Origin: Erigeron canadensis
Lineage: Eukaryota; Streptophyta; Magnoliopsida; Asterales; Asteraceae
Assembly (NCBI RefSeq): GCF_010389155.1
Contig: NC_057766.1
Coordinates: 25,181,516-25,245,515, forward strand
DNA length: 64,000 nt
Reading direction: 5' to 3'
Under the pieces are notes generated by a model, which was given only the letters and a program-made list of their open reading frames with translations, ran no database searches and was not told the DNA's origin. Of the stretch, positions 18,133-29,207 are shown one piece after another. The position numbers were made by a program, and so were the translations under genes. Position 1 is the stretch's first letter. Each line of letters begins with the position of its first letter.

Positions 18133-18735
18133 TAGGCACATTGTTAATGGCAGAAAAATATAAAATGTTTATAACGTTAGTCGTCGTTAAAAATAATTTT
18201 ATTTTTTTTTTGATTTCGTTAGACCATTCTAAAGGGTAGGTAAAAGAGGGAGGTGAAATGAAAAGGTGAAGTAGGTGAATTGTTAATGGATATAGGTGAA
18301 ATAGGTAGGTGATGTGAAAAAGGTGAAAGTGTTCACCTATAGTTTATTATGTCATAATTTTTGTCTCTTTCGTGTTAATTTGTTTTACTTTGATTTGATT
18401 GGATATATTATGGGGTATAGTGGGATATTAAATTAGAAGATGAATGGTTAATAAGAAAAATAGAAGGTGAAAGTGGATAAAAGGTGATGCTGATATAGCA
18501 GAAAAAATTGTAGAAAAATAAGGTGAACGGTTAAAAATAGTCTTAGGAGTACATGAAAGGTTTTTTTGTCCCGGCTGATCTTGAGTATTTAAATCTTCAA
18601 GATTGGCTGTATAACCATGTATTACGTCATAGGTTCATATTAAACTTTATCAATGATTATGTCATTATTAACATTCAAGAAGATATATACTTCAATAGTT
18701 CAATGAACAAATTAGATCTCATATGAACATGAATA
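18133..18735. other. Intergenic, purine-rich repeats of AGGTGAA
   Basis: Between 18238 and 18330 the motif (G/T)AGGTGAA recurs many times and again near 18460-18540. No gene seen. Confidence 0.5.
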
Positions 18736-18959
18736 TTGTCAAAGGTCAATAAAATGGTCACGAGCAAAAGTTTTGTCTTTTTCACTCAAAAAAGTGCATT
18801 CTTGGATTACACGCACGTACGTATACTTTGAAATTTCCATATTGGAGGATGCCATGAAGGCAATTGTATTCATATAAATAGATATAAACACACAATTGCA
18901 TATATATTTATTCAACACATATATTGGAATAGAAACAAATACAAATTTTATTACATATT
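18736..18959 (+). promoter_or_regulatory. Promoter of small-protein gene B, with W-box-like site and TATA
   Basis: GGTCAATAAAATG at 18744-18756 (W-box core on the minus strand) and ACTTTGAAAT near 18826 repeat the block found upstream of gene A. A TATA box, TATAAATA, lies at 18873-18880, 80 bp before the ATG. CACGCACGTACG at about 18811 adds an ACGT core. Confidence 0.55.
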
Positions 18960-19364
18960 ATGTCTATTTCACTTGAAAGTTTGGCTATGGCGGGTATAGA
19001 CTTCAATGAGTGGGGTATGGATATTGAAGAATGGGAGCGTATCGAAATGGGCCCTCTCCCGCCTCATTTGTATGCGGAAAGTTATGATGATGAGCATGAA
19101 AACGAACTTGAATACGATGAAGAAGAAGTCACTACGATGGGGGCACAAGTTATGGACGAGTCGTATGTATCTATAGGATCCGAAAAGCAGTATGAAAATG
19201 ACGTTTTTGTTGAAAGAACAAAAGATGTAGATGTTGAATTTCAAATGAAATCACCAAAAGCTTATAATAAGTTTGTGAACCATGATGATCATGGCATTAA
19301 GCGATTGAAGATGTGGGTAGATGTGTTAATGGTGATAAGATATCTAAGGAGGCAAATTCTTTGA
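18960..19364 (+). CDS. Small acidic protein of unknown function, paralogue B
   Basis: Single-exon gene, 134 residues, starting at the first ATG after a good TATA box. Conserved with paralogue A are the N-terminal M-S-I-S-L-E-S-L-A-M-A-G-I-D-F, W-G-M-D-I-E-E-W-E-R, G-P-L-P-P-H-L-Y-A and the C-terminal H-G-I-K-R-L-K-M-W-V ... I-R-Y-L-R-R-Q-I-L. The central part is Glu/Asp-rich and poorly conserved. Duplicate genes about 4.7 kb apart in the same orientation, with similar promoters, point to tandem duplication and then insertion of transposon-derived DNA between them. Function unknown; no cofactor, catalytic or DNA-binding motif seen. Confidence 0.8.
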   Translation: MSISLESLAMAGIDFNEWGMDIEEWERIEMGPLPPHLYAESYDDEHENELEYDEEEVTTMGAQVMDESYVSIGSEKQYENDVFVERTKDVDVEFQMKSPKAYNKFVNHDDHGIKRLKMWVDVLMVIRYLRRQIL

Positions 19365-21102
19365 CCCATCATGATTGGTATCATATATAGGGCTTATAAG
19401 TATTCTTGCATACTAGCTAGTATTATATTTTGTAACTCGAAGGTCAGAATTTTGGTAAAAAGTTGTATATGGTTTTACAAGAATAAGTCGTATATTAATT
19501 GGTTTGATTGTACTATATACTTCGGCTTGAGATGAATTCAAAGATGCACCTGCAGTTTTACTCACGGGTCATGGGTTCGAACGTGTTGACATGTTTATGA
19601 GATGTTTCCTTGAGAGCCACTCAGTGTAAGCCTGGTTAAAATAATGTCGTTTATCATGAGTGGTAGTCACCCTTTTATGATGAGTTGGAACTGATTCGAA
19701 TCGAATCATATAGTTCAATGAAAAAGGAAAAAAATTATAAAAAAAAAAGAAGTAATTCTCATAATAACTACTTTAGTAACATATGCTAGAGTTAGAATAA
19801 TAGAATTACAAGTTAGAAGCTGTGAGAAATACAAATCGAGGGAAGAATGATCCAATCAATCCATATAGATTGGTAAGCTTTACATCTCGTAGTGACCCGA
19901 TTAAAAGAAAGTAATTTTGTTGGAGGTAGTTTTTTTATTTTCAAATAAAAAGATGATTATCTACATCTCATAGACTCATACACCACCTTTGTCGGGTTCA
20001 TACATTGTTGTTGGTTAACATGTAAACAAGTGCTGTGTATAAATAAAAATTTATTGTTGTTTCAAAATTAATACGATTTATAATCAATCAACGCTTGTTA
20101 ATTTATCAATAACTATATTTAACTATGGCTCAAACGAGAGAGATGACAAAAGAAAAGGATAACAACATGCGATCTAGCAAGATTGCAAAATAAAGAGAGC
20201 TCGACGCCTCAAAACCATACTGACCATACCGATTGATATGAACTAACTCAGCCCAGTAAAATTTAAAACTCTATACTACACGGCCCAATAAAACTTAAGA
20301 CTCAATACTTACGGCCCAATAGAATAAAATAATTCATTGAGTGCCAATAAATAAATACTCGTAATTTTTAAGAAAAAAAAACTCAAACAGATCCAAAACT
20401 GTCGTTCGAATAAAAAAAAGAGAAATGCTTAGAAAAAAGATCAGATCGAAAACTCACCATCTGAATATGAAAGTCACCTTCATTAATTGTGGTGGATTAA
20501 TTCCAATCATATTCTATAAAATCTAATCTATATTTACCAAAACATTATTTCACAAGTTGAATTTAATTTAATCAGTATAAAATAAGTACTATATTCGAAC
20601 ACATGTAAAAATTTGTTTACGATAATTAATCTTCAATATACGATTAGTTTTGGTATACATTATTTTTATAGCTGAAAATATTAATGTTGAAAACTACAAT
20701 GAAATAAATCTGAAGATTATATTAAATAGAATTGAGGTGTATTAAAATCAGTACTGTATTGTCCTTTGTACCAAAATATTCATTCACTTTTAACAAGTAT
20801 ATATATACGTATCATTTAATCATCTATTTATTTATAATTATAACCGTAAATATGTAACATGGCAAACTATCTAACATTTTATCATTTAAATGTTTTATCA
20901 ATAGCATCTATGTTTAAACGAATCCTTTCTATTTGTAAACAATTCTAATCGGAAATATTTAGTAAAGTATATTTATTCACACAAGATTAACTTTCCTCCG
21001 TAAACGTTTTACTTATCCAACAACAAGTAATATCCTATTTGTTCAACATAAAATCTGAAAGATACTTTATCTAGAAAGATATTTTATAATTACTAATGAT
21101 AA
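19365..21102. other. Intergenic with a possible SINE, otherwise nothing recognised
   Basis: 3' UTR of gene B, then AT-rich DNA. A possible SINE lies at 19545-19700. The rest, up to the Helitron at 21103, shows no gene. Confidence 0.55.
19545..19700 (+). mobile_element. Possible SINE (B-box-containing repeat)
   Basis: GGGTCATGGGTTCGAACGTG carries a near-consensus tRNA B box (GGTTCGAAC). It is followed by a non-coding body of about 130 bp. The A box is poor and no target-site duplication was found. Confidence 0.4.
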
Positions 21103-21381
21103 CTAGCACGTTACCCGCGTAATGTGACGGTAGTCGTGACAATGCCGTTGTAGTGGGGGGCCGAGTGTTGGTGGTGGAGACGGCGTCGGGTGGTGTGGAT
21201 AATTGATGTAAATGGTTAATGAAAATATATTAAAGAATAAATGATTGTTAGTGTAAATTAATCATTAATGTTATGGGGTAGTGTATGTTGAAATATTTTA
21301 AGGGGTGCTAAGTAAAAATATTACATATTTTCAATATTTACATAAAGAAAAGATGTTATTTCTTTTATAATATAGTATAGA
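21103..21381 (-). mobile_element. Nonautonomous Helitron, 279 bp
   Basis: On the minus strand it begins TCTATACTATATTATAAAAG and ends CTAG, with host A before and T after (A|TC...CTAG|T). Those are the canonical Helitron termini and the A-T insertion site. Next to the 3' end lies an inverted repeat, CACGTTAC-CCGC-GTAATGTG on the + strand (one non-Watson-Crick pair), matching the required 3' hairpin, though it sits closer to the CTAG than usual. No Rep/helicase coding, so it depends on a partner. Confidence 0.75.
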
Positions 21382-21630
21382 TGAATTAATGATAAATTGA
21401 TAATCACCCGTCAAAGCTCGAAGCTCGTCTTAGTGGCATCTTTTTGGGTATAAAAAACCACATAGTACAGAAAGTTACCGTAAACTAATGGTAAAATATA
21501 TCACAGTAAAAAAAGGAGCGAGTAGAGTAGAGTAGTGTACACACGTTTTGACCTTTGACCTTAAATCTGTTGTGATTCCCAAGAGAAAATAGATACAATC
21601 GTCATACCCCTATCACTATCAATCTTTGCT

Positions 21631-21638
21631 TATAAAAT
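21631..21638 (+). promoter_or_regulatory. TATA box of the peroxisomal carrier gene
   Basis: TATAAAAT, about 280 bp before the start codon. This implies a long, AT-rich, pyrimidine-biased 5' leader. Confidence 0.45.
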
Positions 21639-21919
21639 CATTTTTCTTTTTTGCTTTTTCTTCTTTGTCAAATTTGTCACACACACCGGCCTAAAATATA
21701 TATACATACACACACTTGTATCTATTTTATATATAAAATCACTAATAACAATGCAAAACACACGATGATCACATTTAACAAACCCATTTTGACTTCCCCC
21801 TCCTAAATCCTCTTCTTATTTCATTAAATTCTTTTATCTCTTAAATCATAATTCTCCATAATTCATAATTCTTTTATTTTATTTTTAAAAAAAATTATTT
21901 TTTTTAATAATAAAAAAAA

Positions 21920-24900
21920 ATGACAAGAATTGATCTGGAATCAATAACAGAAGCAACATCAGGAGCAATAGGGGCAGTATTAAGTACAAGTATTTTATAT
22001 CCTCTTGATACTTGTAAAGCCAAATATCAAGCTGAAGTCAAATCATCTCATGGTCAACAGAAATACAGGTCCTTTATTCTATTATTTTTTGTTTTGATAA
22101 TTCTAGACATTTTTTTATATACATATTTTTCAAACTTTAAATTTTATTTTTTTTTTGGTGTGTTATTGATATTTGTTGATTAATTTATGTTTATATGTGT
22201 ATCTGATCCTGAATTTCTGATAATATATGGTTTTTGTGATCCTGTGATTTTTTTACTTTTTTATAAGATTTTGATGGTTTTTTACTGCTTTGATAAAAAA
22301 ATATATATTTTTTTAATTTTAGTGTATGATTATGTTAAAAGCTAAAAGATTCAAACTTTGGAAGGAAAGATGGCAACTTGGTTAAACTAAATTTTGTTGA
22401 AATAATACAGTTTCAAGATTTTGAAAAATGAAAGTGTTGATACTGATTTTCGGCGTTTTAATTGATAACTGGCCCATTTCGGTTCATAGTGATATGATAA
22501 GGTTTCGTGACTATGATTATAATCTGAATCGTAGCCGATAGTCATATGCCTAAAGTTAGTGATTGTTAGGTAGTTATAGAATTATCAATTATGTCAGTAA
22601 TCAATTTTATCCCAACTCTTTATATAAATCTGATTATTTTGACCGCCAACTCAAACTATAGATAATTTCATGTACTGACATTATGTTCTAGACCTCTCGT
22701 GATCTTCATTAAAGCGTCCTGTGATTTGACTTATAAAGTTTGTTGCTATTGTATTTAGTTGCATTTTTATCATTTGAACTGGTTGTCACTTCTTGAAATG
22801 CGTTTTTTGACAGCGAGAATGTGAAAACTGTTACATTGGGATATTTATAGTAGTTTTTACAAAAATTCAACGGTCATTTAAAGTTTAGACGTTCGGTGGT
22901 CATTTTGATTTGTGTATAAAATATTAGAGTTGATCTTGAAATGTCATCGAAGTTCAGGATTTATTGAGCAAATCGCAGAATCTATAAGTGTCATGAGTTC
23001 TTGGATTTATATTATCATTCTTAGAAAGGCTGGGGTCTAGTGCGCAGTTTGTTAATGCGAACCTTGCTTTTGTAAATATTTCGGGTCTTGATTTAAAGGG
23101 TTTATGCTTAATTCATAAAATTTTGTAAGATTCTAAAGTAGCATCAAAGGGCATTTCGGAGTTGGACAATGCTGAATATTAAGAGACTTAATGGTAATTG
23201 TTAGATCGTCAAAGAAGTTTAATGTTTGTTGCTCAAGGCTAGAGTTTCAGGAGTTTGGGTTTTACAAAGTTCAGGGTCTTTTTCTTTTCCTGATAGTTTA
23301 GTACATGTCTTTCAAATACAATAGGAATTCTGTAGAGACTAGCAGCAACCCGGATTAAATTATTCAAGGATTGTGCACCTGGGAAATAAGTTTCATAATA
23401 TTGTTAGTATCTATGCATGTTAAAAGCAACTTGAAGTCCAATATTTAGATTTTATCATTAATGTCGACATGCTTCTTGTGATTATGTTATTATAAGGGCG
23501 GAATAATCAGTTCTGGGTAATCATTTTTGTAGCAGCTCCAAAGAGATGGATTACCAAAGTGTAAAACAAAATAGACTTTCTACCGCTTTTTGTTGCCTGA
23601 TTTGCGAGAATTTAATCCCCATTTCACAATTCAACCAAATTTATTCACAAAGTGTCCTTCGTCATTTATCTAGTAAGTATAATTAATCAGAATTTGCCAA
23701 TCGTTTAAATTATCTGATACAACTTTTAGCAACAGCACGTCGAAACATTATCTCGTACTACCTGTTTTAGTTACACACCTACACTAGCTATATGATTATG
23801 GTTGTTTCAATTTTACAAAATAACCTCCAAAAAGCACATACAAACATCCCCCAATTAGAGTATCTTTTTTGCCTCTTGGCTAGTTGTTTTTAGAGTCAAG
23901 ATTCAAATCTGATACAGTTTTTATGTGCATCATGCAGGAGACTATCAGATGTGTTATTGGAAGCGATATCCACGGGTCGAGTTTTATCATTGTACCAAGG
24001 CCTTGGAACCAAGAACTTGCAATCGTTTATTGCACAATTTGTATACTTTTATGGATATAGCTACTTTAAGAAATTATACCAGGTAAAATATGGTACAAAA
24101 TCAATTGGAACAAAAGCAAACTTGCTTCTTGCTGCTTCCGCAGGGGCCTGTACTGCCATCATAACTCAGGTTAGATTTTATAATATTCTATCTATCTTGC
24201 CATTTTGTTTTTGTTTTAAACAATCTATTCGCAGAATTCTACTTCAACTTGTACTTGCAATCTTTAAATCTGTGATATTTTCTTAATATGTTTTAGTGTA
24301 AAACTACTGAATCTATATTCACTGTTATAATGTAGCCTCTCGATACAGCCTCATCACGTATGCAAACAAGTGCATTCGGGAGATCTAAAGGACTTTGGAC
24401 AATGCTTACGGAAGGCAGTTGGAGTGAAGCATTTGACGGACTTGGCATATCCTTACTTCTTACTTCCAATCCTGCAATTCAGGTACATTTCCTAAAAAGA
24501 TTTATATTCGCCCGGACTTCATTATTACCCGCATGACTGTTAAATAATGATTATGGCTCATGATAGTGTTCTAGTACATAAGGACGGTTTAGCTTTAGTT
24601 CGTTAAAGAAGGGGTTAGAGTCTAAATACACAAGTTGGTTTGGCACATTTTTGTATTCTTAAAAATTTAATGTCTTAAATATGCTTGACAAAAGTACACC
24701 ACTGCTACCAACATGATGATCCAGTTTGTTGACTCAAACAATTCAGGATCTTGTAAGCAATTCAGTTGGGCTAGTTTTGTACTTTTTGTCCTAGTTGCCT
24801 TGTTTTGTTTGAGAGTCTTTTACCCATTCGACTCGTCTGTGTAAAATGTAACTCAAATTGCCTCATTTTCATTTTATTTATGCAGTATACAGTATTTGAT

Positions 24901-25415
24901 CAGCTGAAGCAAAAACTTTTAGACGGTAAACTGAAGAAAGCAGGAATTGGATCTTCTCCTGAATCCCTATCTGCATTCTCTGCCTTTTTGCTCGGTGCAA
25001 TCTCAAAAAGTATTGCAACTGTGCTTACATATCCAGCTATCAGGTTTGTAGATTATGACTTCCCTTCCCAAACAATGTGAAGAACTTTTATCAACTTTGA
25101 AGCCATTTATATTAACAGTCCTGGTTGTGTTGCAGGTGTAAGGTCATGATTCAGGCTGCAGACTCGAGTGATGATGAAACCAAAGAAAACAAAAAGAAAT
25201 CACGAAAAACACTCTCAGGTGTTATAAATGCTATCTGGAAACAAGAAGGTGCACTTGGGTTTTTTAAAGGATTGGATGCTCAAATATTGAAGACAGTTTT
25301 AAGCTCAGCTTTGCTTCTAATGATAAAAGAAAAGATAACAGCTACCACTTGGGTACTCATGCTTGCAGTTAGAAGTTCTCTGTCCGTCACACAAGGTAGA
25401 TTGAAGGGAAAGTAA
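21920..25415 (+). CDS. PNC1: Peroxisomal adenine nucleotide carrier (mitochondrial carrier family)
   Basis: Five exons: 21920-22068, 23938-24169, 24336-24482, 24886-25043, 25136-25415; 321 residues in one continuous frame. Three carrier repeats are visible. The signatures are P-L-D-T-C-K at about 28-33, P-L-D-T-A-S-S-R at about 128-135 and the divergent third Y-P-A-I-R-C-K at about 225-231. The stretches [10 protein letters not shown] and [18 protein letters not shown] are hallmarks of plant PNC proteins. These import ATP into peroxisomes in exchange for ADP/AMP, supporting fatty-acid activation and beta-oxidation in the peroxisomal membrane. PNC1 versus PNC2 cannot be decided here. Intron 1 is 1.87 kb. 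It is tail to tail with the P450 gene, about 870 bp apart. Confidence 0.95.
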
Positions 25416-26286
25416 GAATAGTTCTCATTGATTAGACATGTAACTGGCATGGCGTAAAAATGAAATAAGGTTATAATTCATATCAACAACAATCAAGCGT
25501 TGGCTTATGTTTATGTTTAGTGATGGATTATGGTCTTGCAAAAACTACATTGGCATAATGGGATCTTGGGTGACAGTTATACAACCTGAGTTAGTTTTGA
25601 TGTTTTAAGGGTAAAGAGATTTATGTGGAAGTGTTGATTTTGCTAAGAATTGTCATCTCATATGCAGAGGTTATAGGTTCCGAGCCTATTCTAGTTATTC
25701 ATTTATTAACAAGTGTAAGGATACATTTTACTTATTTGCTTAATCTGGGATACACTTGAACGAAACGGGTTGAAAGTTGTCCACGGGCATGTAAATACTT
25801 CTTTCATAATCGTGTTTGAGCCTAAATATTTCGTTTCATTTGGGCTCCTTGCTCACATACCAAAGAATTTTTGGTTAACAATCTGGAATGCGAGTTACTT
25901 ATTTATGAATGAAAACCAAAAGATTCTTATTCTACATCAAGTTTAATGCATTATTTGGTGCATATATTGAAGATGCATAGAATGTGAACTCTAAATTAAA
26001 CTTTTTTACAAAGGAAAATGATAACCTCCTAAAAATTAATCTAAAAATCCTCTTAAAAATATAAGAAGAGGATAGGTGTTATCTACTAATTCTCTTTTAT
26101 AATCTTATCCTCTGATTTTGTCACATGTCAAGATTTACAAAATATAGCCTTAGATGTTAATACTTGTATCCAAAAACATTTATTGACTTTGTACACAATC
26201 ACTAAAGGCAGGAATTAAGTGGAAACCAATTACACATTTAATCAACATAGCAAATAACTAGAAGCTTGTATAGAGATCCACATTCT
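25416..26286. other. Convergent 3' intergenic region
   Basis: Holds both 3' UTRs. A hairpin-forming ATCCTCTT ... AAGAAGAGGAT lies near 26048-26073. GTGTAAGGATACATTTT near 25715 recurs at about 30258, so it is a dispersed repeat fragment. Confidence 0.5.
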
Positions 26287-29207
26287 CTAATTGTAAAGAC
26301 TCGCATCAGACAACCTTTGCGACGGAATCGCAATAAGTGGTTTTCTTCTTTTTAGGGTAATACCAAATTTTTCAGAAAGATCAACATGCATTTCACCCTT
26401 TGGCAAACTCCACTCAAACGAGTGCAACAAAGATGCCAATATAAACATTTGCATTTTCTCTGCCAATGGAATACCTGGACAAATTCTTCTTCCTGCTCCA
26501 AACGGAAAGAACTTCAAATTCTTTCCATTATAGTCCCATTTGTTCATTAAAAACCTCTCGGGATTGAATTCCAGTGGATTGTTCCAGTACCGAGGATCCC
26601 TATGGATTGACCAAACATTCAAAAAAATAGTACATCCTTTTGGTACGGCGTATCCACCTACAACGCAATCTTGGCTTGGTTTCCGTGGCAATAGCAATGG
26701 GTTTACAGGGTGCAACCGAAATGTTTCCTTAATCGTTGCGTCCAAGTATTCTAGTTTTCGGAGATGAGATTCTTCAACTATGTTGTTTGCCCCAACGATT
26801 TCTTCTAGCTCTTCTTGAATCCTTTTCCTTACGTGCTGATTACTCATGATTTCTGCCATTGTCCATTCTATCAGTGTCGTCGTTGTTTCTGTCCCCGCAA
26901 TCATAATGTCCTAATCATGCAATAAAAATTAACTTTAGCTATATATAACACAACAATCCTTGAAATCTCAAAAAGGCATGAATCACTTTCAGATTAAATC
27001 TATTTGGTGGTTCACCCCAAATGAATTGATGAGATATAATAAAGAGAACTAATCGAATCAAGTGTGTGTAATTTGAGAGGAAACTTTTGAACCAGTATCT
27101 TAACTAAATCAATAGAACGCAAGTATGCTTTAGATTCGTTCTTTCAGAAATTAAAATTAAATTTTTGAAAGTGAAGTTTTTTAAGTCAGCAATTTAAATA
27201 AAATAAAAGATTTTCAAGCTGATGTGGTAGCTCGACCCTAGCCAGGGGCTTTCCCCTTGGACCCCGCTACCGGGAGCGCTGCCCCAGACCCCGTTACTTA
27301 GATTATAAGGCTATCTCCAATGCTAAGGGCGTCCTTAGCCGCCACATCATATCCTTACACATCCTTATAAATCCTTCAAATCCTATAATTTTATCTCAAA
27401 TCATACAAACATCCTTACATATCCTTTACCTCCAACTAAAAACAAAAATATATAATGTAAGGACAAGTAAGGGCATGCTCTTAGATAAGGGCATCTTTTA
27501 AAAAATCCTTAGTTTTGGACAAGCTTCAACGGCAAAGGATATTCAAGGGCACCTAAGGGCGTCTAAAGGCACCCCTATTAGAGATAGTCTAATAAACTCA
27601 AATAAACATGTATTCCACATCACCAGATTTGCATGATATTTATTGTGATATATATTGGTAATTTATTAATTCAATTACACTAAAATATATCCAACGTTAG
27701 ATTGTGTTCATTTTGTTGGATACGTTTGTATATTATCGATGGAAATAATAATGCACAACAAAAGAGAAAGAATGGATTTATAGGGAGTCTGCTTTTGGGA
27801 TTATTCAAAGCAGTATGGTTGGATCAGTGGTAAACACTCTTGCCTCTGGAGTCAGAGGTCATGGGTTCGATCCTCATCCCATGCAAAGGTTAGAGGGCCT
27901 TTTCTACCATTTAGGTATGAACTGGAAGAGTAGAGGTAAGGTTTGCCTACATCTTAACCTCCCCCATACACCGTCGAGGTATTGAGGCTCAAAACCCGCA
28001 GAAGACGGTACTGAGCAGTTACTGTTCTGCTTTTGGGATTATTCTGCTCTCAAGCGAGTAACTCTTTGTTTATTTTTTACTTAATGAAGTTAATAATTGA
28101 GAACTAATTAAATTATTGAGTCAAATTTTATGTTTTTCTTTGACTTAATAAACAAAAATTATCGTCAATTACTTATATTTTACTTAATATATATAGACAT
28201 TATTTATGTATTCAACCACTTAATACGCTATGATCAGCTATTCTTACCACTAGGAGTGCCTTTATTTTGGCGATGTTGAGTGATGGATCCTTTTGGTCAT
28301 TGAGATCTAGCAAAATCTGAAAAAAATCCTTCTTTCCATCACGCCCAACTCCATCTTTAGACCCTTTTGAGTTAGACTGAATTCGATATTCAATGATGTC
28401 CGTTAGAACTCGACTCAACTTATTAACTTGCTTCTTCATATCCCGCTCAACTCCTTGTAGATCAAACCACGCAAGACTAGGAAAAATATCAGACAAATTT
28501 GGTAATCCAATTGTATCAGCAATTTCTGACGCTATTATTCTTAACTCTTCTCCAAGATGACTATCTATAGACATGTCATCCCAAATCATACTTGAAACGA
28601 CTTTTGCCATCGTTAAGTAAGCAATCTCGTTAATATTAATTGGTGTCCCGATTTTAGCAAAAACTGTTTTGACCGTTTTTCTAACTTCATTCCTTCTTAG
28701 AAAACGACACGCTTCAAGACTTTTGTTATTTAGGATCTCTTGAACCAAAATTTTTCTAAGGCTACGCCAACTAGAGTTGTTGTCCGAAAATATTATATCT
28801 TGGCCTCCATAACTAAATACCGAGACAGCAACTGTTTGTTGACGGTTAGCAAAGGCGTCATCTTGATCACGGACAACTTCTTTCGCTAATTCTGGCGTGT
28901 TGATCACCACGTTAAGCTTGGACCCCATATAAAATTTGAAGATTGGACCGTAGGCGTGAGCCATGTCGACGAACTGTTTGGGCCATTCGGGGGTAAGAAA
29001 AGGAAGGTAGCCAACAATTGGCAAGGAACGTGGACCGGGTGGCAAAGGTGGAAATAAGGAGCTTGAAATTGTCACTTTTTTGTACCATAAAATAGCCAAG
29101 AATATTGTTACGAAAATGGTGATCACAAATGCAAGAGTGATCTCGTTATTGTTGTTGCTCATAATTTTCCACCACCATGTCAACCCATGGTTGTTAAGTT
29201 GTGACAT
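26287..29207 (-). CDS. CYP706: Cytochrome P450, CYP706-like
   Basis: Two exons on the minus strand: exon 1 29207-28248 and exon 2 26910-26287, joined in phase 0; 527 residues. An N-terminal membrane anchor (about 22-42) is followed by the Pro-rich hinge P-P-L-P-P-G-P-R. Next come the I-helix A-G-T-E-T-T at about 325-330, the K-helix E-T-F-R at 382-385, P-E-R-F at 437-440 and the heme loop F-P-F-G-A-G-R-R-I-C-P-G with the ligand Cys at about 464. All catalytic landmarks are intact. The hinge region and Y-G-P-I-F-K-F-Y-M-G-S-K-L, V-V-R-D-Q-D and Y-G-G-Q-D-I motifs point to CYP706, whose known members oxidise terpenoids or flavonoids; substrate unknown here. An ER enzyme. A second ATG 15 codons inside (29162) could also serve as start. 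The 1.34-kb intron holds a MITE and a SINE. Confidence 0.94.
27309..27589. mobile_element. Tourist-like MITE (PIF/Harbinger type) in the P450 intron
   Basis: 281 bp with terminal inverted repeats GGCTATCTCCAAT / GACTATCTCTAAT (11 of 13 matching), flanked by TAA at 27306-27308 and 27590-27592. A TAA/TTA 3-bp duplication is diagnostic for PIF/Harbinger MITEs. Internal AAGGGC and ATCCTTA motifs are repeated. Confidence 0.8.
27807..28025 (+). mobile_element. tRNA-derived SINE, family A copy 3 (in the P450 intron)
   Basis: 219 bp, antisense to the host gene. A-box-like GGATCAGTGGTAAACACTC, perfect B box GGTTCGATCC, then a tRNA-unrelated body ending near GACGGTACTGAGCAG. Flanked by a perfect 19-bp direct repeat, TCTGCTTTTGGGATTATTC, at 27788-27806 and 28026-28044. 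It has no obvious poly(A) tail. The best preserved copy of the family in the window. Confidence 0.93.

Noticed and set aside
21920..25415. A biosynthetic gene cluster combining the carrier, P450 and neighbours
   Set aside because: Neighbours are unrelated housekeeping genes and only one metabolic enzyme is present; adjacency looks incidental.
26287..29207. P450 as a pseudogene because exon 1 runs into a stop after the splice site
   Set aside because: A donor GTG|GTAAGA and acceptor TTAG|GACATT join in phase and restore the I-helix; all catalytic motifs are intact.
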